This document shows, piece by piece, positions 24,284 to 31,883 of a DNA stretch of 45,370 bases. The DNA lies in the NCBI GenBank assembly GCA_039028695.1, contig JBCCHN010000033.1, positions 1 to 45,370 on the forward strand, read 5' to 3'. Each line of letters opens with the position of its first letter. Within the stretch, counting starts at the first letter, position 1. This DNA is from JANQKX01 sp039028695 (GTDB lineage: Bacteria; Pseudomonadota; Alphaproteobacteria; Kiloniellales; Kiloniellaceae). Both the position numbers and the translations under genes were made by a program. The notes below the pieces were generated by a model. It made no database searches and was not told where the DNA came from. It was given only the letters and a program-made list of their open reading frames with translations.

Positions 24284-25258
24284 TCATTCGCAATTCGTCA
24301 AGCGCCCCGAGAGGGCATCGCTGAATTCCGCCGCGGCGCCCCTGATCCAGCGAGCGAAGTCCCGTATTTTGGGCTCCTGGGCGCGCTCGACCGGATAGGT
24401 CAGATAGTAGGAAAAGTCCAGGCGAACCTGAGCCTTGAAAGGATAGACCAAACGCCCGGCTGCGATGTCCGGTTCGGCCAGTTCCAGATAGCCCATGGCC
24501 AAACCCAAGCCGTCGACGGCAGCCTGCAGCGCCAAATTCGGGTCCTGAAAGGACAGTCCCTCCAGACGGGCCGAACCCGCTACGCCCGCAGAGCCTGCTA
24601 ACCCCATCATCTCCACCCCGGCGGCGGCCAGCCAGGCCCGCCACTCCTCGCCCGCCTCGTGGCCGCCGATATCCGCGTGGATCAGTGTTTGCGCCAGCAC
24701 ATCTTGAGGCGCAACAATAGAATTTTCGCCGACCAACAGGCCGGGGCTGCAAACCGGGCTCATATGGATGGGCATCAAGAGATGGGATTTTAGTCCTTTC
24801 CAAGGCGGCTTGCCGCAGCGAATGGCTACGTCCGCCTCGCCCATGATCAGGTCCAGATAGCGCAATGTGGGCAGCAGGTTGATCGAGAGATCCCCCTGCA
24901 TTTGCCGCAAAGCCCCTAGGCGGGGCATCAGCCACTTGGTGGCAAAGGAAGGAGTCGCCGTGACCGACAAGCTTTTGGCCGCGCCCAGATCGGTCAAGCC
25001 GGTCAAGGCCGTGCTCATCGAGTCAAATGCCTCGCCTATGCTTGGCAAAAGTCTGCCCCCCGGCGCGGTCAAGGTCACACCCCGGTTGGTGCGGCGGAAC
25101 AGGGTGAGCCCCAAACTTTGCTCCAACTGGCGCACTTGCTGGCTGATCGCGCTATGGGTCACGCACAGCTCCTCTGCCGCCCCCTTGAAGCTGCCCAGCC
25201 GGGCCGCCGCTTCAAAAGCCCGCAAGGCGTTAAGGGGAAGGGCGCCGCGTTTCACCAT
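24284..25258 (-). CDS. LysR family regulator, GcvA-like
   Basis: The 324-residue protein has a LysR HTH (N-A-L-R-A-F-E-A-A-A-R-L-G-S-F at residues 10-24; H-S-A-I-S-Q-Q-V-R-Q-L-E recognition region) and a periplasmic-binding-like effector domain from about 95. The opening P-L-N-A-L-R-A-F-E-A-A is typical of the GcvA subgroup. An Ala/Gly/Ser-rich insert (about 218-230) is unusual. It is divergent from the Rieske oxygenase operon, and a perfect palindrome stands between the two, so it most likely controls that operon. GGAAAGAGG precedes the ATG. Confidence 0.9.
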   Translation of the reverse strand: MVKRGALPLNALRAFEAAARLGSFKGAAEELCVTHSAISQQVRQLEQSLGLTLFRRTNRGVTLTAPGGRLLPSIGEAFDSMSTALTGLTDLGAAKSLSVTATPSFATKWLMPRLGALRQMQGDLSINLLPTLRYLDLIMGEADVAIRCGKPPWKGLKSHLLMPIHMSPVCSPGLLVGENSIVAPQDVLAQTLIHADIGGHEAGEEWRAWLAAAGVEMMGLAGSAGVAGSARLEGLSFQDPNLALQAAVDGLGLAMGYLELAEPDIAAGRLVYPFKAQVRLDFSYYLTYPVERAQEPKIRDFARWIRGAAAEFSDALSGRLTNCE

Positions 25259-25278
25259 CCTCTTTCCTGACTTTAATT

Positions 25279-25301
25279 TTTCTTACATCTAGTGTAAGAA
25301 A
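25279..25301. promoter_or_regulatory. LysR-type palindromic operator
   Basis: Perfect inverted repeat TTTCTTACA-TCTAG-TGTAAGAAA, 21 bases upstream of the regulator start and 72 bases before the Rieske gene. It contains a T-N11-A core (TTACATCTAGTGTAA), the classical LysR site. It probably binds the adjacent GcvA-like regulator. Confidence 0.75.
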
Positions 25302-25373
25302 TGATCGCTTGTTGTCAATTCGGGGATCGATAAATCTGGCCGGTGCTGTTCACCCTTGGGAAAGCTCGCAACC

Positions 25374-26714
25374 ATGGCTCAAAAAACCCTGCAAAACCTA
25401 CCCTTTGGGGGCTACCACCAGACTTGGACCGGCCAAAGCGACATAACGCTGACCCGGGTCGGCCCGGAAACTCCGTGCGGGGAATATCTACGCCGCTTTT
25501 GGCATCCGGTAGGACTCACCGCCGAGTTGGGCGAGCGGCCCAAGTTGATCCGCGTCCTTTGCGAAGACTTGATCCTTTTTCGCGACAAGAAAGACCGCAT
25601 CGGCCTGGTGCACCGGCGCTGCCCCCACCGCCGGGCCTCGATGGAATTCGGCAAGTGCGAAGACCGGGGCATTCGGTGCTGTTATCACGGCTGGCTGTTC
25701 GACATTGACGGCCAGGTCTTGGAGGTGCCGGGTCAGCCCAAGACTGTGGAGGCGCAGATCCAAAAAAACGTGACCTTGGGCGCTTACCCGGTCAAGGAAT
25801 TCAAGGGCCTGATCTTTGCCTATCTGGGTCCGCCGGATCTAAAGCCCCCCTTCCCTCACTACGACACCTTTGACCTGCCCAATCAGGAGATGGTGCCCTA
25901 TAAGGCGCCGTTTCATTGCAACTGGTTGCAGGTTCTGGACGCCATCGTGGATCCAATACACACGGCTTTTCTCCACTCCAGCATCAGCCGGGAACAGTTC
26001 TCGGAAGGCTTCGGCATGGTCGGGGAATATAAGTTCTACCAGCGCCGCACCACCTTCCTAGGCACGGCCACCCGCCGCGTGGGGGATAACGTCTGGGTGC
26101 GCACCAACGAGTTGGTGCTGCCCAACTTCACCCAAGCCGGTGCTGCCTTTGCCGCCGACGGCACAAAGTCCATCTACTACGGGAGGACCTCGTTCGTCCG
26201 CTGGGTCGTCCCGATCGATGATGTTGAGACCATGTGCTTTGCCTGGGCGGTTTTCGGCGAGCGCGCCGATCCGCCGGAATACAACACGCCCGACGGACCC
26301 GAGCTGATCGAGCAGGGCGAACTTTTCGACCGGACCTACGACGAGAAGCAGGCCTTCCCCGCCGATGCGGAAGCGACCGAAGGCATGGGTCCCATCACGG
26401 AGCACGAGAAGGAAAACCTCGTGCCCAGCGACCGGGGCATTGTGAGTTACAGACGACAGCTAAGGGCCATCATCAAGGATATGGAAAAAGGCAAGGAACC
26501 TGAACATGTCACCGATTCTTGGGGTGATGATCCAATTCCCACATTCGGAGGTGACAGCGTTATTCGAAAGCCCGCCAATGGGGATGATAGAACACTTCTA
26601 CGCCACGTTGGCGAAGAAGTAACCCAAGCACAGTTCGCCGTGGAGGCCGAGGCGGAAGTTGCTCGGCTGGCCGCCGTCACCGCCCGACTTAAGGAGTTGG
26701 AAGTCCCAGCTTAG
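25374..26714 (+). CDS. Rieske non-haem iron oxygenase, alpha subunit
   Basis: The 446-residue protein has an N-terminal Rieske [2Fe-2S] domain with C83-P-H85 and C102-C-Y-H105 (C-x-H-x16-C-x2-H). The catalytic domain follows; its mononuclear iron site includes D-P-I-H-T-A-F-L-H (two His of the facial triad). This layout matches phthalate-dioxygenase-like monocomponent alpha subunits that hydroxylate or demethylate aromatic or ether substrates. It needs a separate reductase, which is not in the window. Start ATG 25374 has GGGAAAG nine bases upstream; an earlier TTG is less likely. First gene of a three-gene operon. Confidence 0.9.
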   Translation: MAQKTLQNLPFGGYHQTWTGQSDITLTRVGPETPCGEYLRRFWHPVGLTAELGERPKLIRVLCEDLILFRDKKDRIGLVHRRCPHRRASMEFGKCEDRGIRCCYHGWLFDIDGQVLEVPGQPKTVEAQIQKNVTLGAYPVKEFKGLIFAYLGPPDLKPPFPHYDTFDLPNQEMVPYKAPFHCNWLQVLDAIVDPIHTAFLHSSISREQFSEGFGMVGEYKFYQRRTTFLGTATRRVGDNVWVRTNELVLPNFTQAGAAFAADGTKSIYYGRTSFVRWVVPIDDVETMCFAWAVFGERADPPEYNTPDGPELIEQGELFDRTYDEKQAFPADAEATEGMGPITEHEKENLVPSDRGIVSYRRQLRAIIKDMEKGKEPEHVTDSWGDDPIPTFGGDSVIRKPANGDDRTLLRHVGEEVTQAQFAVEAEAEVARLAAVTARLKELEVPA

Positions 26715-26739
26715 CGGCGAAATCGAGAAGGAACTGGGA

Positions 26740-27768
26740 ATGGCACCCGATCGTAAAATTAAGGTACATGTTAAAAACAATCACGGTAGCCCGGACACCT
26801 TCCCCCCAACGCCCGAGGCCGAACCCGTCTTTACCACCACACCCGAGCGCTGGCAGGCCGCCTTGGAGCGCCACCCCGATGTGGCGCCCCATCTGGAGGT
26901 TTTCATCGACTGGGATTGCGATCACTTCACCGAGTCCATCGCCGACACCGAGGTGCTGTTTTGCTGGGACCTGCCCACGGAAAACCTGCGCGCTGCCGCT
27001 CCGAAGCTGAATTGGATCCACATCATCGGTGCCGGGGTGGAACACCTGTGCCCCATGGATTGGGTGCCCGAGGGCATGCAGATCGTAAATAACAAGGGCG
27101 CCCACAAGGACAAGGCCGGCGAGTTCGGCTTGATGAGCGTCTTGATGCTGCATTGCAAGCTGCCGTCCATTGTGGACAATCAACGGGATAGGGTCTGGGA
27201 ATCGCTTTTTTCAACGCCCATTGCCGATAAGACGGTGCTGATCGCCGGGGTAGGCAGCCTGGGCGGCGGCGCGGCCGACTGTCTGAAGCCCTTGGGGGTG
27301 GAGATCATTGGCGTGAACCGCAGCGGCCGGCCCCGCGCCAACGTGGACCGCATGGTCACCACCGAGCAGTTGGACGATGTTCTGCCCCTTGCCGACTATG
27401 TCTTTGTCTCTCTGCCTGCCACGCCTCACACGGTCGGCCTCTTCGACCGCAAGCGGCTGCAGTCCATGAAAAAGGGCGCGGGCATCATCAACGTGGGCCG
27501 CGCCTCGGCCATGGACTATGGCGCGCTGGAAGACCTATTGCGGTCCGGCCACCTCTCGGGCGCGATCATTGACGTCTTCGATCCCGAGCCCCTTCCCGCA
27601 GAGGACCCCCTCTGGTCCGTGCCCAACCTGATCCTCACGCCCCATGTTTCCGCCGACGACGGCGATAACTATGTTTCCATCACCCTCGATATCTTGTTCA
27701 ATAACCTGCGCCGCTATATTCATGGCGAGCCCTTGCAGAACGTCGTGGACCCACGGCTCGGCTATTAG
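26740..27768 (+). CDS. D-isomer specific 2-hydroxyacid dehydrogenase
   Basis: The 342-residue enzyme has the D-2-hydroxyacid dehydrogenase layout. The NAD-binding turn is G-V-G-S-L-G-G-G (about 170). The catalytic Arg lies in I-N-V-G-R-A-S, the acidic partner in D-V-F-D-P-E-P-L-P, and the catalytic His in L-T-P-H-V-S-A. It reduces 2-oxoacids such as glyoxylate or hydroxypyruvate, or oxidises the D-2-hydroxyacids. AAGGA precedes ATG 26740 by seven bases. It lies 25 bases after the Rieske gene and 41 before the next dehydrogenase. Confidence 0.9.
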   Translation: MAPDRKIKVHVKNNHGSPDTFPPTPEAEPVFTTTPERWQAALERHPDVAPHLEVFIDWDCDHFTESIADTEVLFCWDLPTENLRAAAPKLNWIHIIGAGVEHLCPMDWVPEGMQIVNNKGAHKDKAGEFGLMSVLMLHCKLPSIVDNQRDRVWESLFSTPIADKTVLIAGVGSLGGGAADCLKPLGVEIIGVNRSGRPRANVDRMVTTEQLDDVLPLADYVFVSLPATPHTVGLFDRKRLQSMKKGAGIINVGRASAMDYGALEDLLRSGHLSGAIIDVFDPEPLPAEDPLWSVPNLILTPHVSADDGDNYVSITLDILFNNLRRYIHGEPLQNVVDPRLGY

Positions 27769-27809
27769 AGGCTGGGGTACTAAGTCAAAAGAGATTGGGG
27801 GAGAGTTTT

Positions 27810-28706
27810 ATGACAAGCATTGGTTTTATCGGACTGGGCATTATGGGCGCGCCCATGGCCGGGCACCTGTTGGATGCCGGCCACCAAGTCTCTACTGTTG
27901 TACATCGGACCCCAGCGCCGGCTGACCTTCTCGAGAAGGGCTTGGAAGTGGTCGGTTCCGCCAACGCGGTTGCCGAAGCGGCCGAAATCGTCATTACCAT
28001 GGTGCCTGACACCCCTCAAGTGGCAGAGGTACTGTTCGGCGCGGACGGCGTGGCCGAGGGCCTAAGCCCAGGCAAGCTGATCATTGATATGAGCTCCATC
28101 GCGCCCATGGAGACCAAGAACTTTGCCGCACGCATCGCCGAGCTGGGCTGCGGCTATGTGGACGCGCCTGTCTCGGGCGGTGAGGTGGGGGCCAAGAACG
28201 CAGCCCTCACCATCATGTGCGGCGGATCCGACGCGGACTTCGCCCGGGCCAAGCCCCTCTTCGACATCATGGGCAAGAACATCACCCTGGTCGGCGGCGT
28301 GGGCGATGGGCAGACCTGCAAGGTGGCCAACCAAATCATCGTGGCGCTCAATATTCAGGCGGTCTCGGAGGCCTTGGTCTTTGCCGCCAAGGCGGGCGCC
28401 GATCCGGCCAAGGTGCGCGAGGCCCTAATGGGCGGTTTTGCCGCCTCCAAAATACTAGAAGTGCACGCCGGTCGTATGCTCGAGCGCACCTTCGATCCGG
28501 GCTTTCGCATCGAGCTGCACCAAAAGGACCTGAACCTGGCGCTCAGCGGTGCCAAGGCTTTGGAAATGGCCCTGCCCAACACGGCCACCTGCCAACAAAT
28601 GATGAGCGCAGCCGCGGCGAACGGCGACGGTCAAAAAGACCACTCCGCCCTGGTGCGCAGCATCGAGCGGATGGCTGGATATTCGCTGGATAGCGGGTCG
28701 GATTGA
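27810..28706 (+). CDS. 3-hydroxyisobutyrate dehydrogenase / tartronate semialdehyde reductase family
   Basis: The 298-residue enzyme belongs to the beta-hydroxyacid dehydrogenases: G-F-I-G-L-G-I-M-G-A-P-M-A at the N-terminus binds NAD(P)H, D-A-P-V-S-G-G-E-V-G-A is the substrate-binding motif, and the catalytic Lys is in G-Q-T-C-K-V-A-N-Q. Members interconvert 2-hydroxy-3-oxopropionate and glycerate or similar. GGGGGAGAG precedes ATG 27810. Third gene of the Rieske operon; a terminator follows. With the D-2-hydroxyacid dehydrogenase it suggests that the oxygenase product is funnelled into glyoxylate/glycerate-type metabolism. Confidence 0.9.
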   Translation: MTSIGFIGLGIMGAPMAGHLLDAGHQVSTVVHRTPAPADLLEKGLEVVGSANAVAEAAEIVITMVPDTPQVAEVLFGADGVAEGLSPGKLIIDMSSIAPMETKNFAARIAELGCGYVDAPVSGGEVGAKNAALTIMCGGSDADFARAKPLFDIMGKNITLVGGVGDGQTCKVANQIIVALNIQAVSEALVFAAKAGADPAKVREALMGGFAASKILEVHAGRMLERTFDPGFRIELHQKDLNLALSGAKALEMALPNTATCQQMMSAAAANGDGQKDHSALVRSIERMAGYSLDSGSD

Positions 28707-28767
28707 GGGCTCCCGCTGCACAAAAACCGGCACGCATCACAAACGACCCTCGCGATCATAAACCCCG

Positions 28768-28814
28768 GCCAAATAAAAACCCGACAAATAAAAACCCCCG
28801 CCGAATAAAAACCC
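28768..28814. repeat. 15-bp repeat of terminator-tail sequence
   Basis: GCCAAATAAAAACCC and GACAAATAAAAACCC are adjacent 15-base units, followed three bases later by CCGAATAAAAACCC, which merges with the terminator stem. On the minus strand they read as repeated GGGTTTTTATT tails behind the hairpin. Confidence 0.85.
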
Positions 28815-28837
28815 CCGGGGACACCCCGAGGGTTTTT
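28807..28837. terminator. Bidirectional intrinsic terminator
   Basis: Stem AAAAACCC / GGGTTTTT, a one-base mismatch, then CGGGG / CCCCG with an ACA loop. It has T-runs on both sides, so it serves the convergent Rieske operon (plus) and the metal transporter operon (minus). Confidence 0.9.
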
Positions 28838-28860
28838 GTTTTAGCGGCGGGTCGGGCCGA

Positions 28861-29742
28861 TTACGACTGGACGCTGAGCGCTTGGATCAGCACACCCAGG
28901 TTATGCTCGAACATTTTTTCATAGCTGGTGGCCGGGCCGCCCCGTTCCGAAAGGGCGTCAGAATACAAACGGCCACCGATCTCGATCCCGGTTTCCCGCT
29001 CGATCTGCTCTACTAAGGCCGGGCTGGTAATATTCTCCACAAAAAGCGCACCGGCGCCGGCATCCTTTAGATGATCGATCAAGTCGGACAGCTCCTTGGC
29101 TGAGGGTTCGGCTTCCGTATCGATCCCGACCGGTGCGAGGAAGGTCATCCCATAGGCATCCGCCAAATATCCAAAGGCATCATGTGCGGTTACGACCGTG
29201 CGCCGATCTGCGGGCAGCTGTTCCAATTCACCGATCGCGCTCTCGTGCAGCGCGGTCAGCCGCTCGTTATAGGCCTTGGCATTGGCTTGATAGGTCGCGG
29301 CGTTGTCCGGATCCACTTGCGCCAGGCCGGCGGCGATATTGGACACATAGGTGGTGCCGTTGGTCAGTGCGTTCCAAGCATGGGGATCGATTTCCCCGTC
29401 CACCGTCAGGGGCGTGATCCCCTCGGTGGCAACGAAAACCTGACCCTCCGTGCCCGAGGTGTCGATCAAGGTTTGCGACCAGGTCTCGAAGCCCAGGCCG
29501 TTGACGAAAATCACATCAGCATCAGCTACGGCCTTAGCGTCGCCGGCATTGGGCGTATAGATATGCGCATCCGCGTCCGGGCCGACGATGGTGGTTACCT
29601 CGGCCAGATCGCCCGACACCTGGCGCACCATGTCGCCGAGGATCGAAAAGCTGGCAACGACCTGCAGCTTATCCGCCGCCGCCGCGGGCACGGCGGAAAA
29701 GGCCAGTCCCGCGATCAAAAGGGTACTAACGAGCTTCTTCAT
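28861..29742 (-). CDS. Cluster A-I metal ABC transporter substrate-binding protein (ZnuA/AztC-like)
   Basis: The 293-residue protein has a Sec signal peptide (about 1-23, ending A-A-A-A). Likely metal ligands are H60 (D-A-D-A-H-I-Y-T-P), H121 (D-P-H-A-W-N), H187 (T-A-H-D-A-F-G-Y) and D262 (L-Y-S-D-A-L-S). A three-His plus Asp set fits Zn(II) or Co(II) better than the Glu-containing site of Mn(II) proteins. There is no His-rich loop of the ZnuA kind, so it is more like AztC. The start overlaps the permease end by 17 bases. Last gene of an operon under a cobalamin riboswitch, which suggests cobalt; experimentally unproven. Confidence 0.85.
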   Translation of the reverse strand: MKKLVSTLLIAGLAFSAVPAAAADKLQVVASFSILGDMVRQVSGDLAEVTTIVGPDADAHIYTPNAGDAKAVADADVIFVNGLGFETWSQTLIDTSGTEGQVFVATEGITPLTVDGEIDPHAWNALTNGTTYVSNIAAGLAQVDPDNAATYQANAKAYNERLTALHESAIGELEQLPADRRTVVTAHDAFGYLADAYGMTFLAPVGIDTEAEPSAKELSDLIDHLKDAGAGALFVENITSPALVEQIERETGIEIGGRLYSDALSERGGPATSYEKMFEHNLGVLIQALSVQS

Positions 29743-30637
29743 GGATAGTTTCTCCTTCCTTCAGGGTTGTTTGCTTGCCGGCCCCCATTCGCCGGCGAAA
29801 GGGATTGAGGCGCAGCCCGGCATGAAAGCCCTGCGGCGCGAAAATCAGGCTGATCACGAAAAAAACCGCCGCGATCAGAACGATTGCCGGGCCTGAGGGC
29901 ACGTCCGGCAAATAAAACGACACAATCAGTCCGATCCAGCAGCTCAAAAGGGCAAAGGCGAAGGTCACGATCAAATAGCCGGTGATGGTCGAGACCCAAT
30001 AGCGCGCGGCGGTCGCCGGCAAAATCATCAGCCCGACCGCCATCAGGGTGCCCAGCGCCTTGAATGCGCCCAAAAGGTTGAGCACCACCAAAAACATGAA
30101 CCACTGGGTCACCAAGCCGGGGCGTTTGGTCTGGCTCTCGTGGAATACGGGATCGATGGTATGGGTGATCAGGGGCCTGAGGATTAGGGCAAAGCTGACC
30201 AGGGTGATGGTCGCGGTGGCGCCGATCAGGATCAAGGTCTCGTCATCGATGCCCAGGATAGAGCCGAAAAGAAAACTTTTCAGCGGCACTGCCGAGCCCG
30301 CTGCCGAGAGGATGAATATGCCCAGCGCCAGGGCGATCAGATAGAGGGATGCCAGGCTCGCATCCTCGCGGATGATGGTCATGCGCGCCAACAGGCTGGT
30401 CAGCGCCGCCACGGCGATACCGGCGGTCAAACCGCCCACGATCATGGAGGCAACCGACAGCCCAGCCACGACAAAGGCGATCACGATGCCGGGGACGATC
30501 GCATGGGCCATGGCCTCGCCGGCAAGGGAGAGGCGCCGAAGCACCAGGAACGCGCCAACGGGTGCGACCGAAAAACTCAAGACGGTGGTGGCGGTCAGCG
30601 CCCGGATCATAAAGGCATAGTCGAGCCATTCAAACAT
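29726..30637 (-). CDS. ABC-3 family metal transporter permease
   Basis: The 303-residue membrane protein has eight or more hydrophobic segments and the ABC-3 (ZnuB/MntB) hallmarks: R-R-L-S-L-A-G-E-A-M-A-H-A-I-V-P-G and F-K-A-L-G-T-L-M-A-V-G-L-M-I-L-P-A. The last is the conserved region that touches the ATPase. Start ATG 30637 overlaps the ATPase stop by eight bases; a longer upstream frame lacks a ribosome site and lies inside the ATPase gene. The charged C-terminal tail is cytoplasmic. With the neighbouring ATPase and binding protein it forms an importer for a divalent metal. Confidence 0.9.
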   Translation of the reverse strand: MFEWLDYAFMIRALTATTVLSFSVAPVGAFLVLRRLSLAGEAMAHAIVPGIVIAFVVAGLSVASMIVGGLTAGIAVAALTSLLARMTIIREDASLASLYLIALALGIFILSAAGSAVPLKSFLFGSILGIDDETLILIGATATITLVSFALILRPLITHTIDPVFHESQTKRPGLVTQWFMFLVVLNLLGAFKALGTLMAVGLMILPATAARYWVSTITGYLIVTFAFALLSCWIGLIVSFYLPDVPSGPAIVLIAAVFFVISLIFAPQGFHAGLRLNPFRRRMGAGKQTTLKEGETIHEEAR

Positions 30638-31391
30638 GGGGTACCGCCGCCTGCCTATACATGCCCGCCATCCAGGCCGCTTGACTGTGTGAGAGGTATC
30701 CAAAGCTAACCAGATTGTCGGGTGTCAGGATTTCTTTGGGGCTCCCAAACAGGGCGCGACCGCCGCCCAGAAGCAGCGCCGCGGTGCAGTGCTGCAACAC
30801 CGCAGAGAGGTCATGCAACACCAGGATGACGGCCCTTCCTTCCGCCGCCCAACTGTCGATCAAACTCAAAAGGGCCGCTTCGGTCGTTTGATCCACCGCC
30901 GTAAAGGGCTCGTCCAACAGGATCAAGGGAGCGTCCTGGACCATGGTTCGGGCAAAAAGCGCGCGCTGGAGCTGTCCCGCCGAGAGCTTGTGCAGGGGCA
31001 TGTCGGCGATCCCCGCAATGCCGGTGCGCTCCAGTGCGGTCTCGATGCGGGTGCGACAGTCCTCGTCGACCCTGCCCAAAAAGCCCAGGCCGGACCAGGC
31101 ACCCATGGCAGCCAGGTCGCGCACGCGGATCGGAAAGCGGCTCTCGAACTCGGTCCGCTGGCCCAGGTAGGCAATGGTTTGTGGCTGCCCATCAGGCCAG
31201 TGCAACGCGCCGCCTTGCGGTGGCAAAGCGCCCAAAAGCGTCTTGATTAAAGTGGATTTGCCCGCGCCGTTTTGCCCCACCACGGCGAGTACATCGCCAG
31301 GGGCAAGGCGGAACGCGACATCCTTAACGATCGTCACATCCCGATAGCCGAGCGTGAGCCCGACGGCGGATAACAAATGGGACCGTGGCAT
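30630..31391 (-). CDS. Metal ABC transporter ATP-binding subunit (ZnuC/AztA-like)
   Basis: The 253-residue ATPase has Walker A G-Q-N-G-A-G-K-S-T, signature L-S-A-G-Q, Walker B L-I-L-L-D-E-P and H-loop V-L-H-D, with the compact length of ZnuC/MntB-type subunits. It lies 15 bases after the small membrane protein gene and has no strong ribosome site of its own, so its translation may depend on that gene. Second gene behind the cobalamin riboswitch. Confidence 0.9.
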   Translation of the reverse strand: MPRSHLLSAVGLTLGYRDVTIVKDVAFRLAPGDVLAVVGQNGAGKSTLIKTLLGALPPQGGALHWPDGQPQTIAYLGQRTEFESRFPIRVRDLAAMGAWSGLGFLGRVDEDCRTRIETALERTGIAGIADMPLHKLSAGQLQRALFARTMVQDAPLILLDEPFTAVDQTTEAALLSLIDSWAAEGRAVILVLHDLSAVLQHCTAALLLGGGRALFGSPKEILTPDNLVSFGYLSHSQAAWMAGMYRQAAVPHV

Positions 31392-31406
31392 GGCGTCAGA
31401 GCAAGC

Positions 31407-31544
31407 TCAAACGCCGAATGTCGCGATGATGATCGTCCATAGTCCGGCACAAGCAAGCCCGACGACCAAAAGGCTGTCGAGAGTGCTGACGGACGTTAGA
31501 TTAAATTCGGCGCGGCGTTCCGCCGGCAGGACTTGCGAAGCCAT
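31407..31544 (-). CDS. 45-residue single-pass membrane protein leading the metal transporter operon
   Basis: A short ORF with an excellent ribosome site: AAGGAGG seven bases before ATG 31544. The product starts with a polar, partly charged part (M-A-S-Q-V-L-P-A-E-R-R-A-E) and ends in one hydrophobic segment (about residues 22-45: L-D-S-L-L-V-V-G-L-A-C-A-G-L-W-T-I-I). It stops 15 bases before the ATPase gene. It is the first gene after the cobalamin riboswitch. Small membrane subunits are known in other cobalt importers (CbiN, CbtB), but I see no sequence match to them; a role as transporter accessory is inference. Alternatively a leader peptide for coupling. Confidence 0.65.
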   Translation of the reverse strand: MASQVLPAERRAEFNLTSVSTLDSLLVVGLACAGLWTIIIATFGV

Positions 31545-31550
31545 TGACAT

Positions 31551-31582
31551 CCTCCTTGGGGACACCCGCCCCAGTGAAAGGT
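31551..31582 (-). promoter_or_regulatory. Hairpin next to the ribosome site of the riboswitch-controlled operon
   Basis: On the minus strand TGGGG-CGGGTGT-CCCCA forms a 5-bp stem that ends directly at AAGGAGG, and CCT upstream can pair with AGG of the ribosome site after an internal loop. It sits just after the B12 box, so it is a candidate expression platform controlling translation. Confidence 0.5.
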
Positions 31583-31589
31583 TCCATTT

Positions 31590-31770
31590 TGTCTGGCAGG
31601 TCTTCTGGCTTGCGGTTATGGGGATATTGTGCTCGCCTTCCCAGGGTCACCCCAGTGGCACTCGATGAGCACTCCCTATCGCATACAGTTGCGGGTACAG
31701 CCCCGGATTTGCTCCCTGATGGGTACGGCGCACCGGGTTCCCTTTTAATCCGCCTTTTCGTTCGATCCGG
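31590..31770 (-). ncRNA. Cobalamin riboswitch
   Basis: Read on the minus strand, the conserved parts follow in the right order: AAAAGGGAACCCGGTG (from about 31747), AAATCCGGGGCTG, CCCGCAACTGTA (about 31694-31683), GAGTGC and GCCACTG, GGGAAGGCG, and the B12 box AAGCCAGAAGACCTGCC (31611-31595). This is the adenosylcobalamin-type aptamer of proteobacterial cobalamin riboswitches. Binding of the coenzyme should lower expression of the operon that follows (small membrane protein, ATPase, permease, binding protein). Confidence 0.95.
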
Positions 31771-31883
31771 CGGAACCATCGGCGGGAATATTAAAATAAT
31801 TTCTCACGCCTGCAAGAAAAAATGTCTGTCCACGGGCTGATTAGAGGCATCTTTTTCCGCCGCCGGGTGTGGGGTCAAGTTCC

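Noticed and set aside
31590..31770. Zur-regulated leader
   Set aside because: The stretch is fully accounted for by the cobalamin aptamer, and I see no Zur-type AT-rich palindrome in it.
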